Shown: positions 36,714 through 44,591, counted from the stretch's first letter. The stretch is 64,000 nt of DNA from an uncultured Methanobrevibacter sp. (GCA_900314635.1 OMVY01000007.1:1-64000); one strand, 5' to 3'. Program-made: numbers and translations. The notes: a model not told the origin generated them from the sequence alone.

Positions 36714-36872
36714 ATGGTGAAAATTAAAAAAATATCATTAAACATAAATGAAGATATAGATTATGAATTCAAGAAAATAGCTTCAAAGCGATTTGGATTT
36801 GAACGAGGATGGTATTCAAAGGCAATTAATGAGGCATTGGTGGAATGGATTGAAAGGCATGGAAATGATTGA
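36714..36872 (+). CDS. Small ribbon-helix-helix protein
   Basis: A 52-residue frame starting at ATG 36714 behind aaggtgtgtcc. The product begins MVKIKKISLNINEDIDYEF and continues with KKIASKRFGFERGWYSKAIN and EALVEWIERHGND. The pattern of one basic beta strand, then two helices joined by RGWYSKAINEAL, matches CopG/MetJ-type DNA-binding proteins, common in archaea as regulators or antitoxins. No toxin gene lies next to it; the neighbour trm1 is convergent. The strand pattern and ribosome-binding site make it a likely real gene despite its size. Confidence 0.7.
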   Translation: MVKIKKISLNINEDIDYEFKKIASKRFGFERGWYSKAINEALVEWIERHGND

Positions 36873-36885
36873 AAAATCATTTCTT

Positions 36886-38097
36886 TTAGTTTTGCATTTC
36901 CTTTAAAATCTGCATGAGTTCGGTATTGCTTGCATTTGTCTTAATGCCTATAGGATTATAATGGGTCTTGGCAGCTGTAAATCCTTTTTCTCTTAAATGC
37001 CCGATTATCTTCTCATATTTAGGAGCGCTGATTTTCAATACTCTGCACATGTCATGAATATTGTAATAGCTTAAAGGAGCATCTGCTTCGTCTTTGCATA
37101 AATTCAATAGCTTCAATACCTGTTTTTTAGTATTGAGATTCTTCTCATCTGCTATTTCAATCATTGATTCGATGAATTCTCTGTTTTGAATAGGCCCTAT
37201 CCATAGAGGGCCTATTCCAATCAGCTTCTCGCCGCATACAGGGCATACATCTGGAATGCTTCCGGCAAGGCCTTTGACAGGCTCTCTGTGCAGGCAGTGC
37301 TTGCAATGGGCAATATATCCAATATTTTCCTTCAATGACTTGTCACAGGCTTTGGATCCTTTTCTAACCTTCATATAGATTCTCATATAGTGCTCGCTGC
37401 TGTGGGACATTTTTATTTCAATGTATTTCTGGTATTTCGCAAGGGTAAGCGCAGTGAATCCTGCAAGGATTCTTATTCCATTTTCGTGGCAGTACTCGCT
37501 TTTATATGATTTTGCATTGTATTTGCGTATGCAAGGCTCCACATAGGTTCCGCAAAGGCAGGATGTGTCTGTGGCTGTGACGCAAAGCAATGAATCCCTT
37601 TTCAAATTGTAGCATGCTGAATCCAGAAATGGAGATGGGGTTCCAAATGGGTCGATGTCGATGACGTCGAATTGCCCCATGTTGTTTCTAAGCTCGATGT
37701 TGGCTTCTCTCTGGTCTATGTTGACCTCCACATCATTCAATTCGGCATTTATTTTTGTAAATCCGTTTGCAAGAGGGTTTATGTCATTGATATAAACGTC
37801 TCCAACGCCATCAATTTCCTTTTTATACCTTATTCCACGAATTCCGCTTCCTCCGAACAAGTCGCAGATATTGATTTGTCTGTCCACTTCCCTTTGATAA
37901 GCTTGAAGAGCAAGTATGGAATTGTCCCTGTTAAATTCCATTCTAGGATTATAGAAAACAGGCGCATCAGATGAAACCTTGTCAAAATCAGGGAATTTGA
38001 TTCTCACATTTCCCTCTTCAATTATTTTCAATTCATCTTCGGTGTAATTTATTTCAATCTCATCCAGAGTCTTGTAATCGTTTTCCTGATAAATCAT
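36886..38097 (-). CDS. trm1: tRNA (guanine26-N2)-dimethyltransferase
   Basis: Methylates G26 of tRNA using SAM. The 403-residue product shows the Trm1 marks VFYNPRMEFNRDNSILAL, NICDLFGGSGIRGIRY (SAM site), VIDIDPFGTPSPFLDSA (catalytic DPFG), LLCVTATDTSCLCGT, a zinc-finger-like set of Cys (HCKHCLHREP ... VCPVCGEKL) and a C-terminal winged-helix tail. Start caggagaatattaATG. The gene ends 13 bp from the convergent small gene. Confidence 0.95.
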   Translation of the reverse strand: MIYQENDYKTLDEIEINYTEDELKIIEEGNVRIKFPDFDKVSSDAPVFYNPRMEFNRDNSILALQAYQREVDRQINICDLFGGSGIRGIRYKKEIDGVGDVYINDINPLANGFTKINAELNDVEVNIDQREANIELRNNMGQFDVIDIDPFGTPSPFLDSACYNLKRDSLLCVTATDTSCLCGTYVEPCIRKYNAKSYKSEYCHENGIRILAGFTALTLAKYQKYIEIKMSHSSEHYMRIYMKVRKGSKACDKSLKENIGYIAHCKHCLHREPVKGLAGSIPDVCPVCGEKLIGIGPLWIGPIQNREFIESMIEIADEKNLNTKKQVLKLLNLCKDEADAPLSYYNIHDMCRVLKISAPKYEKIIGHLREKGFTAAKTHYNPIGIKTNASNTELMQILKEMQN

Positions 38098-38435
38098 TAA
38101 TATTCTCCTGTGATTGTGATAGTTTATGGCATCAAATCACTTCATTTGTTTTTTGAATCTTTATTAATCTTTATTTTGCTGATTAAGCATGTTATTTTTC
38201 TTATTTTTTTAGGTTTATAAGATGCCAACTAGTTTTTATCAAAAATAGGTAAACTAATATAAGATTAAGTTAATAATATATTTAGACATTCTGATTTTAA
38301 TATTGGAATTATAATAATTTAACTAAATTATTAATTTAGTGATAAGAATTTAAAGCATTTTAATTTAAATTTTAAAAGCTTATATTTAAATATATTTTAT
38401 TAAATATTAAATTTTATTATTCATTAGGTGAAAAT
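38098..38435. other. Divergent promoter region trm1 / DegT aminotransferase
   Basis: 338 bp, A+T rich, no gene. A TATA-like stretch (tatatttaaatatatttta, about 38382-38400) lies about 40 bp before the aminotransferase start and may serve that gene. Confidence 0.4.
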
Positions 38436-39530
38436 ATGGCGGACATTAAAGTTTCAATAGCTAATCCGATAATTGGAGAGGAAGAAATCAATGCGGTCAT
38501 TGAAGTCATGAAGTCTGGAATGATTGCACAGGGACCGAAAGTAGCAGAATTTGAAAAGGCTTTTGCCGAATTTGCAGGATGCAAACATGCGATTGCAGTA
38601 AATTCAGGAACTGCAGCACTGCAGGTTGCCAACTTATCCGCAGGCATAGGTCCGGGGGATGAAGTGATTACTTCTCCATTTACATTTGCAGCTACTGGAA
38701 ACTCCATTTTATTCACTGGCGCTAAAGCTGCCTTTGTGGATATCGATCCTGAAACATTCACACTGGATCCTGCTCTCATTGAAGATGCGATTAGCGAGAA
38801 TACAAAGGCGATAATGCCTGTTCAATTATACGGACAGTCTGCTGACATGGATGAAATCAACAAGATTGCAAAAGACCATGGCCTGATAGTCATCGAAGAT
38901 GCAGCTCAAGCTCATGGCGCACAGTACAAAGGCAGAAATGTCGGTCAGCTGGGAGATATTGCATGTTTCAGCTTCTACCCTACTAAAAACATGACCACCA
39001 GCGAAGGTGGAATGATTACAACCGATGATGATGAAATCGATGAAATGTGCAGGATTTACAGGGCTCAAGGCTCAAAAACAAAATATCATAATGAATATCT
39101 TGGCTACAACTTCAGAATGACTGATATTGAAGCAGCTATTGGTTTTGAGCAGTTGAAGAAGGTTTCCGGATTCAATGATGCGAGAATTGACAATGCCGCC
39201 TACTTGAATGAAGGCCTTGCCGATGTTGATTATGTTGAAACTCCTGTTGTAAGAGATGGATGCAAGCATGTCTACCACCAGTACACAATAAAAGTTACAA
39301 ATGGTAAAAGAGATGAATTGATTGAGATTCTCTCTGAGAATGGTGTAGGCAGCGGTGTTTATTATCCTATCCCACTCTACAGGCAGGGAGTATTCACAAG
39401 CAGAGGTTATGATTTAAGTCTTCCTGTAACTGAGAAAATTGTAAATGAAGTCATTTCACTTCCAATTCACCCTTCATTAACTGAAGAAGACTTGGATTTA
39501 ATAATTAAAACCATTAAAGAAGCATTCTAA
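38436..39530 (+). CDS. DegT/DnrJ/EryC1/StrS-family sugar aminotransferase
   Basis: 364-residue pyridoxal-phosphate enzyme. MKSGMIAQGPKVAEFEKAFA, AVNSGTAALQVA, GDEVITSPFTFAATGNSIL, VIEDAAQAHGAQYKGR and the cofactor Lys in FSFYPTKNMTTSEGGMI (about residue 184) define the family. Members aminate keto-sugars bound to nucleotides for surface glycans and glycoproteins. No other sugar-nucleotide gene is adjacent, so the exact sugar is unknown. Start attaggtgaaaatATG. Confidence 0.92.
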   Translation: MADIKVSIANPIIGEEEINAVIEVMKSGMIAQGPKVAEFEKAFAEFAGCKHAIAVNSGTAALQVANLSAGIGPGDEVITSPFTFAATGNSILFTGAKAAFVDIDPETFTLDPALIEDAISENTKAIMPVQLYGQSADMDEINKIAKDHGLIVIEDAAQAHGAQYKGRNVGQLGDIACFSFYPTKNMTTSEGGMITTDDDEIDEMCRIYRAQGSKTKYHNEYLGYNFRMTDIEAAIGFEQLKKVSGFNDARIDNAAYLNEGLADVDYVETPVVRDGCKHVYHQYTIKVTNGKRDELIEILSENGVGSGVYYPIPLYRQGVFTSRGYDLSLPVTEKIVNEVISLPIHPSLTEEDLDLIIKTIKEAF

Positions 39531-39762
39531 TTTTGAATGTTTTTTTTATAAAAAGAGTGTTTTACTTTAAAAAGAGTTTTTTCAATTTTTTCTAAAAAAA
39601 GTAAATTAAAATAAATAGAGCAAATCTATTTATTTTTTCTATTTTTGAAATAACAGTTCAATGTTTTATTTAACTATTTTTTTTAAATTAATCAAGAAGA
39701 TAATTTATTTATTATTTTTTAATTAATCTTAGCTATTTAAATTAAAAAAATATTTATCTGGA

Positions 39763-40077
39763 TTATTTTTTATTCTCCATCAAGTCTTCTACTGTTTTTA
39801 CCTTGGCATCAAGAGTTCTGTTTTCACGGTCGCGTCTGTCATCGACTTTTAATACGCTGTAGACTCTTCCGGGACCCATTTTAAATATTGCTTCCTGAGT
39901 GTCTTGAACAACTTTGTAAAGCTCTTCCAGGCTCTCGGTTTCCATCTGGGTTCCCATTGCGGTTAATTCGTATTTTATTCCAGAAGCCTTGATTACTTCC
40001 ACGGCTTCAGCTACATATTCTCCTATTTCACTACTTTCTATTCCCATAGGAAGTATACAAAAATCTGCGGTAATCAT
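39763..40077 (-). CDS. Thiamine-binding protein, MTH1187/YkoF family
   Basis: 104 residues with the family pattern ADFCILPMGIESSEIGEYV, YELTAMGTQMETESLEEL and VYSVLKVDDRRDR. These small ferredoxin-like proteins form tetramers and bind thiamine or related compounds; the family is named after the Methanothermobacter homologue. No strong ribosome-binding site precedes the ATG. No thiamine genes are adjacent. Confidence 0.85.
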   Translation of the reverse strand: MITADFCILPMGIESSEIGEYVAEAVEVIKASGIKYELTAMGTQMETESLEELYKVVQDTQEAIFKMGPGRVYSVLKVDDRRDRENRTLDAKVKTVEDLMENKK

Positions 40078-40238
40078 GATTATTATTTTTTACTTGACAA
40101 CATATAGATTTTTTGTTATTTACAGAATTGAGTTAAATGGGCCGATGTTTTGATAATTCTCATTTTTATAAAAAAATCTATGATTTTGGAATCTGCTTTC
40201 ATATTCTAAAGTTTTTTATATTTTCAAAAATAATATAA

Positions 40239-40348
40239 TTGTGATTGATTAAATTAATCACAAAAATTCATTTTGGAGTTAAAATATGATACTCTGTGAT
40301 TGATGGAATTGGTTTAATACAAAAATATTATTTTGGAGTTAAAATATG
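40239..40348 (+). repeat. Duplicated leader of ttuA including ribosome-binding site and ATG
   Basis: ttttggagttaaaatATGA occurs at about 40270-40289 and again at 40330-40349, a 60-bp step; the preceding tgtgattgat...aaaaat is also repeated in imperfect form. The first ATG (40286) opens a five-codon frame (MILCD, then TGA) in the same frame as the real gene. It could act as a leader peptide or be a decayed start. Confidence 0.7.
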
Positions 40349-41191
40349 AAAATCGAGAAAGAGGAATTTAATAAAAAGATTTTTTCAAGAATAAACAGAT
40401 TGATTGATGACTATCAATTGATCAAGGAGGAAGAAAAAATAGCTGTTGCTCTTTCTGGTGGAAAAGACAGTGTTTTAACTCTGCATGCCTTGCATGATTA
40501 TCAAATGAATGCTGATTTTGATTTCGATCTTTTAGCTATTTCCGTTGATGAGGGGATAGAGGGATATCGCCAGCATGGAATAGATTCAGCAGTTCGAAAC
40601 GCCGAGCTTCTGGATATTCCCCTTATTCAAAAATCATTCAAATGCGAGGAGGGCTTTGCTCTGGATGATATTTATTCCAATTTCAAAAGCGCTTGCATTC
40701 CCTGCGGTGTATTCAGGCGCACTATTTTAAATAAAACAGCATATGATGTAGGGGCTGACAAGATAGCTACCGGACATAATCTTGATGATGAAATACAATC
40801 CTTTCTAATGAGCTTTTCAAGGGGAGATACAGTGAAGTTCTCCAAGTTCGGACCTGAGCTGGAGCAGATTCATGAAAAGCTTGTGCCTAGAATCAAGCCC
40901 CTTTGGAATACTCCTGAGAAGGATGTTGGAACATGGGCTGTTTTAAATGGCATAGACATACATCTGGCGGAGTGTCCATACTCCAGCCTGTCTCTTAGGG
41001 CTAAAATCAAGGAGTTTCTGAATAATACCGAATCAAAGCATCCTGGAACCAAGGAGAATGTGATGAATTCATTCATAAAGATTCTGGATGTCGAAGCGAC
41101 TTCAACGGTTCTTAATGAATGTGAAAACTGTGGAGAACCAACATCAGGCAGGATATGCAAAGCCTGTGAGATTAGAGAAACAATTGCATAA
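40346..41191 (+). CDS. ttuA: tRNA 2-thiolation enzyme, TtuA/Ncs6 (TtcA-like) family
   Basis: 281-residue PP-loop ATPase that activates a tRNA uridine for sulfur insertion. Motifs: ALSGGKDSVLTLHAL (PP-loop, about 35-50), ACIPCGVFRRTILN with the C-x-x-C, KIATGHNLDDEIQSFLM, AECPYSSLSLRAKI with the third Cys, and the C-terminal zinc finger CENCGEPTSGRICKAC. Three Cys at these places bind a [4Fe-4S] cluster in TtuA-type enzymes. The N-terminal zinc finger common in this family is absent: the protein begins MKIEKEEFNKKIFSRI. Whether target is U34 or U54 cannot be told. A broken second copy of the 3' end lies at 42000-42085. Confidence 0.85.
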   Translation: MKIEKEEFNKKIFSRINRLIDDYQLIKEEEKIAVALSGGKDSVLTLHALHDYQMNADFDFDLLAISVDEGIEGYRQHGIDSAVRNAELLDIPLIQKSFKCEEGFALDDIYSNFKSACIPCGVFRRTILNKTAYDVGADKIATGHNLDDEIQSFLMSFSRGDTVKFSKFGPELEQIHEKLVPRIKPLWNTPEKDVGTWAVLNGIDIHLAECPYSSLSLRAKIKEFLNNTESKHPGTKENVMNSFIKILDVEATSTVLNECENCGEPTSGRICKACEIRETIA

Positions 41192-41218
41192 AAAATTGCC
41201 CGTGAATTAAAATTTTAT

Positions 41219-41255
41219 GTTCGTTTTATATCTACATAACGAAATAATTTTAAAG
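41219..41255. repeat. Solitary CRISPR-like repeat, copy A
   Basis: 37 nt beginning GTTCGTTTTATA and ending ATAATTTTAAAG, 28 nt after the ttuA stop. It differs from copies C and D at three positions. The stem TTCGTT...AACGAA (12-nt loop) is intact. Read on the minus strand it starts with TTTAAAATTATTTCGTT and ends AAAACGAAC, the look of a CRISPR repeat. Confidence 0.7.
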
Positions 41256-41308
41256 TAGATGAAATTAGCAATTTTTTGTTCATTATTAACCTGCATTAAC
41301 TTTAATAT

Positions 41309-41773
41309 CTATTTTTTAACGGTCCCAATCAGTGTTCCATCGATAATGCAGTCAAAATCAACTTTATCTGGCCAATCTGCTTTTTCAAACATGTCCATAA
41401 AGCAGACTCCAATTATTTTGCCGTCATCCTTTAGGATTTCATCAACCAAAGCATTCAGCTCATCGGTGTCAACATCATATTTCGGCATTGACAAACCACC
41501 CAGCAGCACTACAATATCAGAGTCGTGAGGGTCTGACACCTCATCTTTTAAAACCATTGCATAAGGTTTTGACTCAAACTGATGGCAATCGCCAATGTCC
41601 AAGAGAGGAATGAAATGATTTTGCTTATCTCTAACGACATTTGTTAGAAATTCTGCAAATGGTGTGCAAACGCTCGGAGAACCAATGAAAGTAATCTTTT
41701 CAGCATCTCCAACTTCTTCTTTAAATGCTACAAGTTGTCCGTTCAAACCTTTCCATTCTTTAACATCTTCCAT
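41309..41773 (-). CDS. DUF2124-like conserved archaeal protein
   Basis: 154 residues when started at the ATG at 41773, which is preceded by aggtgatttac. It contains ITFIGSPSVCTPFAEFLTNV, a glycine-rich DIVVLLGGLSMPKYDVD and GKIIGVCFMDMF, an alpha/beta fold with nucleotide-binding-like loops. I place it in the DUF2124 family known from methanogens; function unknown. It lies between repeat copy A and a decayed cas1 fragment. Confidence 0.7.
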   Translation of the reverse strand: MEDVKEWKGLNGQLVAFKEEVGDAEKITFIGSPSVCTPFAEFLTNVVRDKQNHFIPLLDIGDCHQFESKPYAMVLKDEVSDPHDSDIVVLLGGLSMPKYDVDTDELNALVDEILKDDGKIIGVCFMDMFEKADWPDKVDFDCIIDGTLIGTVKK

Positions 41774-41795
41774 GTAAATCACCTAATATTATCAT

Positions 41796-41998
41796 TAAAT
41801 AAAAACCATCTCTTAATATAGTGTCTTTTAAATTATCCTAATTTGATAATACATTATTTGTTGATTATTATACTTAATTGTTGAATAATTTTTGTCTAAA
41901 ATTTTAGAAGAGAGCAACTTTCGAACATCTAGTTTTAGGTAAGTTTCTTATCCAAATCCTCCAGAGAAACCTGCTTATGATTTATCAAAGTAAACCAC
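41796..41998 (-). pseudogene. Decayed copy of the cas1 3' end
   Basis: This stretch aligns with the 3' end of the intact cas1 at about 44709-44940. Shared phrases are taaataaaaaccatc, gataatacattatttgttga, ttagaagagagcaacttt and gaaacctgcttatgatttat. Small deletions and a frameshifting base loss are present, so it encodes nothing. It is abruptly joined to a fragment of ttuA at about 41999. Confidence 0.9.
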
Positions 41999-41999
41999 T

Positions 42000-42085
42000 G
42001 TTCTTATGAATGTGAAAAATGAGGGAAACCAAATCCGGCAGGATATGCAAAGCCTGTGAAATCAGAGAAACAATTGCATAAAAAA
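42000..42085 (+). pseudogene. Decayed copy of the ttuA 3' end
   Basis: It aligns with the last 85 bp of ttuA (41109-41191): gttcttatgaatgtgaaaa, ggcaggatatgcaaagcctg, gagaaacaattgcataa, including the stop codon. The Cys codons of the zinc finger are partly lost. The similarity continues past the stop into repeat copy B, so gene end and repeat were duplicated together. Confidence 0.9.
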
Positions 42086-42108
42086 TGGCCGTGACATTGA
42101 AATTTTAT

Positions 42109-42142
42109 GTTAGTTTTAATCAAATAACTAAATAATTTTAAT
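42109..42142. repeat. Solitary CRISPR-like repeat, copy B (degenerate)
   Basis: GTTAGTTTTAATCAAATAAC then TAAATAATTTTAAT: 34 nt with a 3-nt shorter loop. Both sides of the stem are changed in a way that keeps pairing (TTCGTT/AACGAA becomes TTAGTT/AACTAA), suggesting the hairpin has been under selection. It overlaps the stop codon of the DUF3795-like pseudogene. Confidence 0.65.
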
Positions 42143-42472
42143 CCCCCTTTAAATTCTTAAGGGCATCGGCATTGTTTTCAAAGATCATTGCAACTTTATC
42201 GCATGTTTCAAGTTCTGCACAATCAGCACAGCTTTCATATTCCCTTTCTAAGGCACATTGTCTAATTGGACAAATTGGATCACAGAATATGGTCTTTACG
42301 CCTTCAATTCTGCAACCGGTACAGTTTATCATTTCGGGGGTAATGTCTATATCATTCGTTCACTCCAAAGTTTTGAAACTTTAGTGCGCAATTCATTGTC
42401 ATCATTAATTATTGCAATGCGAGCTTCACAAGTTTCACAATCCAATCCACAGTATCCAATAAGTTCCTTCAT
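42138..42472 (-). pseudogene. DUF3795-like Cys-rich protein, frameshifted
   Basis: The gene starts at ATG 42472 (MKELIGYCGLDCETCEARIA) and is broken by a one-base deletion at about 42357-42361, after LRTKVSKLWSE. The remainder continues in another frame (DITPEMINCTGCRIEGVK ... CPIRQCALEREYESCADC). Restoring one base gives a protein of about 111 residues with C-x3-C-x2-C and further Cys pairs, the DUF3795 metal-binding pattern. A frameshift by sequencing error cannot be excluded. Function unknown. Confidence 0.8.
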
Positions 42473-42575
42473 AAGTTTCCTTCCCTTTTTGTTTTTTTAT
42501 TTATTTTTATATCTTTAGAGTTTTATTTTTTAATTTATTTATCCTTTTTTCTTTTTTTATCCCATTAATTATATG

Positions 42576-42612
42576 GTTCGTTTTATATTAACATAACGAA
42601 ATAATTTTAAAC
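42576..42612. repeat. Solitary CRISPR-like repeat, copy C
   Basis: 37 nt identical to copy D. Begins GTTCGTTTTATATTAACATA and ends ACGAAATAATTTTAAAC. On the plus strand it is directly followed by a truncated membrane-protein frame (TCA AAT AGG TCT). The flank just after it (tcaaataggtctgatgcaa) resembles the DNA at 46098-46116 upstream of cas2. Confidence 0.8.
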
Positions 42613-42771
42613 TCAAATAGGTCTGATGCAATTTTTGCAAGTATTATGACTTTTGTTTTATTACTTGTTAGTATTTTGGTTTTTTTAAATAGTAATTTAA
42701 TTAACTTAATTTTAGTTCTTATTTCTTCAATAATTAATTTTATTGTATTTATTCCACATACCTTGAAATAA
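42613..42771 (+). pseudogene. Fragment encoding the C-terminal end of a membrane protein
   Basis: An open stretch of 52 codons begins exactly at the edge of repeat C and ends at TAA 42769-42771. It encodes SNRSDAIFASIMTFVLLLVS, then two hydrophobic segments and FIVFIPHTLK. It could also be read as a 41-residue ORF from ATG 42646, but no ribosome-binding site is seen. It probably is the remnant of a gene cut off at the repeat. The remaining 42772-43390 holds nothing but A+T-rich DNA. Confidence 0.35.
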
Positions 42772-43390
42772 TTAATAAGTGGTTAAGTGTAATTTATTTT
42801 TGATAAGGTGTATATATTCTTTGATATTTAATTATTAAATCATGGTTTTTTCTTAAAAAACTTTAATTTATTAATTAAATAGTAAATATTTTTTAGATAA
42901 ATTTATTAAATTGGTTTAAAATCATTAAATTTAGAGTAAATTTTATTTTAGTTATAAATAAGTAGTTTTAGAAAATTTTATTTTTAAACTTTTGTTGAAA
43001 TACTTAAAATTTTTATAAATAAGCTTTCTTAAAATTGATTTTCAAGTTTTAGCTACTTGTTTAAATTTTTATAAAAAATAGTTTTCAACAGACTTAATTT
43101 TTAAATAAAATAGCTTTTTAATAAGTCTAATTTTTATATTTTTAAATGAGGTTAATTTATAGATATCAATTTCTTTTTAATAATTATCACATATATTTTA
43201 TATTCTCTTGATTTAATTATTGTCTTTGATTAATTTTTATGAATGTTGTTTAATTATTTCTATTTTTTTTAAATAATTTTATACAGTTAAATAATATTTT
43301 TTTAATTCTTATTTGTCTGATTAATTTTATATATTATGAGAATATACATATTTATATTTAAATTATTTTGATTTTTGTGTTAGTGGTATA

Positions 43391-44536
43391 ATGTCTTTTT
43401 TAAAAGTTTCAGATAAATATATTCCATCTATTCCCTTTTCAAATATTTCTAAAAGGATTCCAAAAAGAAGAATTGCATTCATTGATGAATTACGTGCTAT
43501 AAGTATAATGTCTCTTGTTCTTATTAATACATCAACTTTATTAAATCATAAAGGTGTTTTTACTTATGAGGAATATGTTTTATTTTCAACTATGGCTTTT
43601 GGTGTACCTATATTTTTAATGCTTCTTGGAACATTAATGTTAGAAAGAGATTATTATGATGATATTCCAAAGTTTCTTAAAGGTAGATTTATGCGTATTG
43701 TAATTCCATTTTTAGTATGGAACACAGTTATTGCCCTTGTTTATACTTATTATCATGGAAATTTAACATTTAGTTTATCTGGATTAGGAGCATTTTCTAG
43801 AACTTTTGGTTTGCAACATTGGTATGCATGGATGTTAATTGGTATTTATTTGTCTTTACCAATTTTTAATTCTTATATTAAGGAAACTAAAGTTTATGGT
43901 GCTAAATATTTTTTAGTTTTATCATTTCTTGCAGTAATTATTTATCAAGCTTTAGAAATTTTTAATACTCCTACTTACTTTAATTTAACTTTCTTTATTG
44001 GTCCAATAATATATTTGTTCTTAGGTTATTATTTAGATCATAAGGAATTTAATTTAAGTTCTAATAAGTTAATTTGGATTGGTTTATTATTATTTATTAC
44101 TACAACTACATTTATTATATATTTTGATATATTTCATAATGGATTTCAAAAAACAGTTTTCTTACATCATTATAATTTTTATACACGTTCTTATATGGAT
44201 GTAAGTTTGGTTGTTATACTTCAAGCTACTGGAGTATTTTTATTCTGGAAATATATTAATTTTGATAGTACTAAAGGTTTATTTAAGAAATTTGCATTAT
44301 TATTTAAAAAACCATTAATTAGTGTAGGTATTAAATCAATAAGTAGATCTTGTTATGGTATTTATTTAACTCATCAAACAATGTTACTTATAATATTCCT
44401 TCTTGTTGATGTTAATTATTTCAATGCATATTATTGGAATTTTTTACTTGCATTTCTTACATTTGTTAGTAGTTGGGGTTTAATTACTGTTCTTAGAAAA
44501 TTAGGTATTCCTGGTTACTTTATTGGTTATGACTAA
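43391..44536 (+). CDS. Membrane acyltransferase (Acyltransferase_3 family)
   Basis: 381 residues with about ten hydrophobic helices. The family signature is at the start: KRRIAFIDELRAISIMSLVL (residues 26-45; the conserved Arg-His/Asp-x-L-R region), then FGVPIFLMLLGTLML, GRFMRIVIPFLVWN and YGIYLTHQTMLLII near the end. Such enzymes O-acetylate or succinylate surface polysaccharides and lipids. Codon use is more A+T-rich than that of neighbouring housekeeping genes, suggesting transfer. The gene is enclosed by two identical 37-nt repeats (C and D). Start tagtggtataATG. Confidence 0.85.
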   Translation: MSFLKVSDKYIPSIPFSNISKRIPKRRIAFIDELRAISIMSLVLINTSTLLNHKGVFTYEEYVLFSTMAFGVPIFLMLLGTLMLERDYYDDIPKFLKGRFMRIVIPFLVWNTVIALVYTYYHGNLTFSLSGLGAFSRTFGLQHWYAWMLIGIYLSLPIFNSYIKETKVYGAKYFLVLSFLAVIIYQALEIFNTPTYFNLTFFIGPIIYLFLGYYLDHKEFNLSSNKLIWIGLLLFITTTTFIIYFDIFHNGFQKTVFLHHYNFYTRSYMDVSLVVILQATGVFLFWKYINFDSTKGLFKKFALLFKKPLISVGIKSISRSCYGIYLTHQTMLLIIFLLVDVNYFNAYYWNFLLAFLTFVSSWGLITVLRKLGIPGYFIGYD

Positions 44537-44554
44537 TTTCATAACTTATATTTT

Positions 44555-44591
44555 GTTCGTTTTATATTAACATAACGAAATAATTTTAAAC
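44555..44591. repeat. Solitary CRISPR-like repeat, copy D (cas1-proximal)
   Basis: 37 nt identical to copy C, 18 nt after the acyltransferase stop and 108 nt from the end of cas1. On the minus strand the order is cas2, cas1, a leader-length gap, then this repeat, which is how an array leader and its first repeat are commonly placed. No second repeat follows at spacer distance. Confidence 0.8.

Noticed and set aside
42576-44591. Casposon (Cas1-type transposon with terminal inverted repeats)
   Set aside because: No terminal inverted repeats around cas1 and no family B polymerase inside; the repeats are direct, hairpin-forming and CRISPR-like. polB1 at 21.6 kb is the chromosomal replicative enzyme.
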